From Candidatus Iainarchaeum sp. (GTDB lineage Archaea > Micrarchaeota > Micrarchaeia > Anstonellales > Bilamarchaeaceae), in contig JAQTMJ010000035.1 of NCBI GenBank assembly GCA_028714395.1, forward strand, positions 1-7,671: a stretch of 7,671 nt of DNA, in the 5' to 3' direction. Shown piece by piece: positions 6,656 through 7,671 of this stretch (its first letter is position 1; every line of letters begins with the position of its first letter). The notes under the pieces are model-generated. The model made no database searches, was not told the origin of the DNA, and saw nothing but the letters and a program-made list of their open reading frames with translations. The position numbers and the translations under genes were made by a program.

Positions 6656-6702
6656 GATAGGTATATAAACATGACGTCGGTATCGACGATAGGCTTATAA
6701 AC
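6656..6702 (+). promoter_or_regulatory. Duplicated promoter: two GATAGG-NN-TATAAAC units 32 nt apart
   Basis: GATAGG-TA-TATAAAC (6656-6670) recurs as GATAGG-CT-TATAAAC (6688-6702), exactly 32 nt downstream. Both are good archaeal TATA boxes. The downstream copy predicts a start near 6723, about 48 nt before ATG 6771. The upstream copy predicts a start near 6690, inside the second unit. GATAGG may serve as the BRE-side sequence, but this is an inference. Confidence 0.65.
6675..6688 (+). repeat. Inverted repeat CGTCG-GTAT-CGACG between the two TATA boxes
   Basis: A perfect 5-bp dyad with a 4-nt centre, lying between the two promoter units. It could be an operator for a dimeric regulator, or a hairpin in the transcript from the upstream promoter. 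No evidence here separates these. Confidence 0.45.
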
Positions 6703-6725
6703 CTTGTTCATATTATAGTCAGCGT

Positions 6726-6745
6726 CTTCGGAGAAATTTCCGAGG
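6726..6745 (+). repeat. Inverted repeat in the 5' leader of the 73-residue protein gene
   Basis: CTTCGGA-GAAATT-TCCGAGG pairs over seven positions with one T-G wobble. It lies at the predicted 5' end of the mRNA from the downstream TATA box and about 25 nt before the start codon. A similar element precedes the gene at 7141. Confidence 0.5.
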
Positions 6746-6758
6746 GCACAAATTTTGA

Positions 6759-6764
6759 GAGGTG
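6759..6764 (+). promoter_or_regulatory. Shine-Dalgarno deciding the start at 6771
   Basis: GAGGTG matches the archaeal anti-Shine-Dalgarno and ends 6 nt before ATG 6771. An in-frame GTG at 6762 lies inside this site and is therefore not the likely start. Confidence 0.75.
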
Positions 6765-6770
6765 CATGAA

Positions 6771-6992
6771 ATGGGATCTAAAGTGGGTTCAGAGAAAATC
6801 TCTAGAGACGACGGCTATCTCTATTTTGTCGGCAAGGACGGCTATGTTTGGGCAGTCCCCATGAAGCACAACAAGAGCGGGAGAAAAAAGAAGGTGGGAA
6901 GCGAGAAAATCTCCAAGGAAGACGGCTTCATGTACTATGTCGGCAAGGACGGCTACGTGTACAAGGCAAGACTCAAAAACTACAGGAAGTAG
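6771..6992 (+). CDS. Small basic protein made of two tandem copies of a KVGSEKIS...GKDGYV motif, function unknown
   Basis: 73 residues, strongly basic, no signal peptide or membrane segment. Residues 4-29 and 41-66 are copies of one another, 18 of 26 identical, with a 37-residue period. Each copy reads KVGSEKIS, an acidic pair, Gly, then aromatic strand - GKDG turn - aromatic strand (YLYFV-GKDG-YVW; FMYYV-GKDG-YVY), which suggests a β-hairpin per copy. A basic linker PMKHNKSGRKK joins them. The duplication also shows in DNA: GTCGGCAAGGACGGCTA occurs at 6828 and 6939. I recall similar uncharacterised small proteins in DPANN archaea but cannot name a family. A nucleic-acid or ribosome-associated role would fit the charge and strong expression signals, but is only a guess. 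The gene has a duplicated promoter, a strong Shine-Dalgarno and a T-run terminator, so it looks monocistronic and well expressed. Confidence 0.85.
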   Translation: MGSKVGSEKISRDDGYLYFVGKDGYVWAVPMKHNKSGRKKKVGSEKISKEDGFMYYVGKDGYVYKARLKNYRK

Positions 6993-7003
6993 TTCTGGGT
7001 TTA

Positions 7004-7037
7004 ATTTTTTCTTTATTTTCTATTTTTCCTCATTTTT
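7004..7037 (+). terminator. T-run terminator after the 73-residue protein gene
   Basis: Repeated runs of five or six T (7005-7010, 7023-7027, 7033-7037) begin 12 nt after the stop codon, without a stable hairpin. This is the usual form of archaeal intrinsic terminators. Confidence 0.7.
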
Positions 7038-7081
7038 CTGCCTACTTTGGACATTTTTCTCTCACCGCAACAGACATGCGT

Positions 7082-7095
7082 ATTTATAGTTATAT
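7082..7095 (+). promoter_or_regulatory. TATA region of the VirB2/TrbC-like gene
   Basis: ATTTATAGTTATAT holds two overlapping TATA-like cores. The first (TTTATAGT) predicts a start near 7112, giving a leader of about 29 nt before ATG 7141 that would begin with the inverted repeat at 7110-7130. Confidence 0.55.
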
Positions 7096-7109
7096 CCTCT
7101 GTACTAATT

Positions 7110-7130
7110 TTCGGAACCATGTATTCCGAG
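7110..7130 (+). repeat. Inverted repeat in the 5' leader of the gene at 7141
   Basis: TTCGGAA-CCATGTA-TTCCGAG is a dyad with six perfect pairs plus a terminal wobble, ending 10 nt before the start codon. Its arms match those of the element at 6727-6744 (TTCGGA and TTCCGAG), with a longer centre. Confidence 0.55.
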
Positions 7131-7140
7131 ATGAGAACCT

Positions 7141-7542
7141 ATGCGTAAAGAAATATTCGCTTGCGTATTTCTGGTTTTGGCAGCCCAGGTTTTTTTCGCT
7201 GGAGTTGTTCCTCCACCGGATATATGCGCTCAACCCGTTCACCCGCCTGAATGTGACAGCCCCCCAATGGTGGAAGGAGACGCTTTCACCAGTGTTACGA
7301 TTGCCGTGGGCACGTTGTGTCAGGGGATAAAGGGCATATTGCCCATTGTTTCATTCCTGATGATAGTTGCTGCGGGAGTGATTTATGCCGCAGGCCAGCT
7401 CCTTGGCGCTGAAACCAGGGCAAGAGCCTCGGTTTGGGCAACCGCGATGCTCATAGGAGCCATGATAGGGCTTCTGATAGTGGTAATAGCGCCGTCAGTA
7501 CTAAGCGCATTATATGCCGATGTAAACTCCGGGGTCTGCTAG
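7141..7542 (+). CDS. VirB2/TrbC-like small membrane protein (pilin-like), probable
   Basis: 133 residues. MRKE followed by a hydrophobic run to about residue 20 forms a signal peptide or first helix. Residues 21-55 are a Pro/Cys-containing extracytoplasmic stretch. Two transmembrane helices follow, about 63-87 (GILPIVSFLMIVAAGVIYAA) and 97-119, joined by a short loop GQLLGAETRARA with two Arg. This layout (signal, two helices, short basic loop, 100-140 residues) is that of VirB2/TrbC pilins of type IV secretion systems. Similar GQ-x-x-GAETRARA proteins are, by recollection, common in DPANN archaea. No VirB4 or VirB6 homologue is in the window, so a secretion or pilus role is unproven; a plain envelope protein is the alternative. 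Five Cys (8, 29, 38, 60, 133) could include a disulphide pair. The gene appears monocistronic, with its own TATA box and T-run terminator. Confidence 0.7.
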   Translation: MRKEIFACVFLVLAAQVFFAGVVPPPDICAQPVHPPECDSPPMVEGDAFTSVTIAVGTLCQGIKGILPIVSFLMIVAAGVIYAAGQLLGAETRARASVWATAMLIGAMIGLLIVVIAPSVLSALYADVNSGVC

Positions 7543-7546
7543 CCCT

Positions 7547-7562
7547 CTTTTCTTTAGTTTTT
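7547..7562 (+). terminator. T-run terminator after the VirB2/TrbC-like gene
   Basis: CTTTTCTTTAGTTTTT begins a few bases after the stop codon and is followed by further pyrimidine-rich sequence. It is hairpin-free, in the archaeal style. Confidence 0.6.
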
Positions 7563-7584
7563 CCCTTTCTCTTTCATATATCCA

Positions 7585-7593
7585 TTTTTAAAA
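7585..7593 (+). promoter_or_regulatory. Possible TATA box for a gene beyond the right edge
   Basis: TTTTTAAAA predicts a transcription start near 7613. It is followed by a single TTCCGAGAT half-site (7598-7606) like the arms of the leader repeats upstream. Any gene it serves lies mostly outside the window. An ATG at 7658 is a candidate start with only four codons visible. Confidence 0.35.
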
Positions 7594-7671
7594 CCTTTTC
7601 CGAGATTATCTACTATCAATTAAACGCTAATCCATTTTCTGAGATTTAGAATCCAGAATGGAAACATCAAG

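Noticed and set aside
6762..6764. GTG start for the 73-residue protein
   Set aside because: The GTG is part of the GAGGTG Shine-Dalgarno serving ATG 6771.
7658..7671. Start of another gene at ATG 7658
   Set aside because: Only four codons are visible and no clear ribosome-binding site precedes it, so it cannot be supported as a feature.
1..7671. CRISPR array, insertion sequence or defence operon
   Set aside because: No regularly spaced direct repeats, terminal inverted repeats, transposase, nuclease or toxin-antitoxin motifs were seen.

Overview
The window reads as a compact archaeal chromosome segment. The signs are an XPD-type Fe-S helicase, an archaeal replication factor C large subunit with a C-terminal PCNA-binding tail, a GTPase-dead SelB-like protein, a secreted Lon-type (S16) protease, archaeal TATA boxes placed for leaderless transcripts, and a tRNA gene with a bulge-helix-bulge intron outside the anticodon loop. 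A VirB2/TrbC-like membrane protein and a small duplicated-motif protein suggest a DPANN-type archaeon (Micrarchaeota or Diapherotrites-like). That placement is inferred from gene content and family recollection, not from a phylogeny.

Layout. Positions 1-3273 are transcribed leftwards. In order of transcription they hold a divergent ankyrin-like gene (3273 to 2602), a tRNA-Gly(CCC) gene with a 43-nt T-loop intron (2566 to 2453), an aSelBL-type degenerate elongation factor (2425 to 1508), and a secreted S16 protease (1511 to beyond the left edge) that overlaps the previous gene by ATGA. From 3379 everything runs rightwards: XPD-like helicase (3379-5220), RFC large subunit (5249-6646), a 73-residue protein made of two copies of one motif (6771-6992), and a VirB2/TrbC-like two-helix membrane protein (7141-7542). 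No gene-free stretch exceeds about 150 bases.

How the parts relate. The helicase and RfcL are adjacent DNA-maintenance genes, but RfcL appears to have its own TATA box overlapping the end of the helicase gene. The SelB-like gene and protease are translationally coupled and sit directly downstream of the tRNA. The two small genes at the right look like independent transcription units with strong promoters and T-run terminators. Both carry the same type of inverted repeat (TTCGGA...TTCCGAG) near their predicted transcript starts.

Most notable observation: the tRNA-Gly(CCC) seems truncated after its T-loop until a 43-nt intron at position 59/60 is removed. Removal restores a fully paired 71-nt tRNA.
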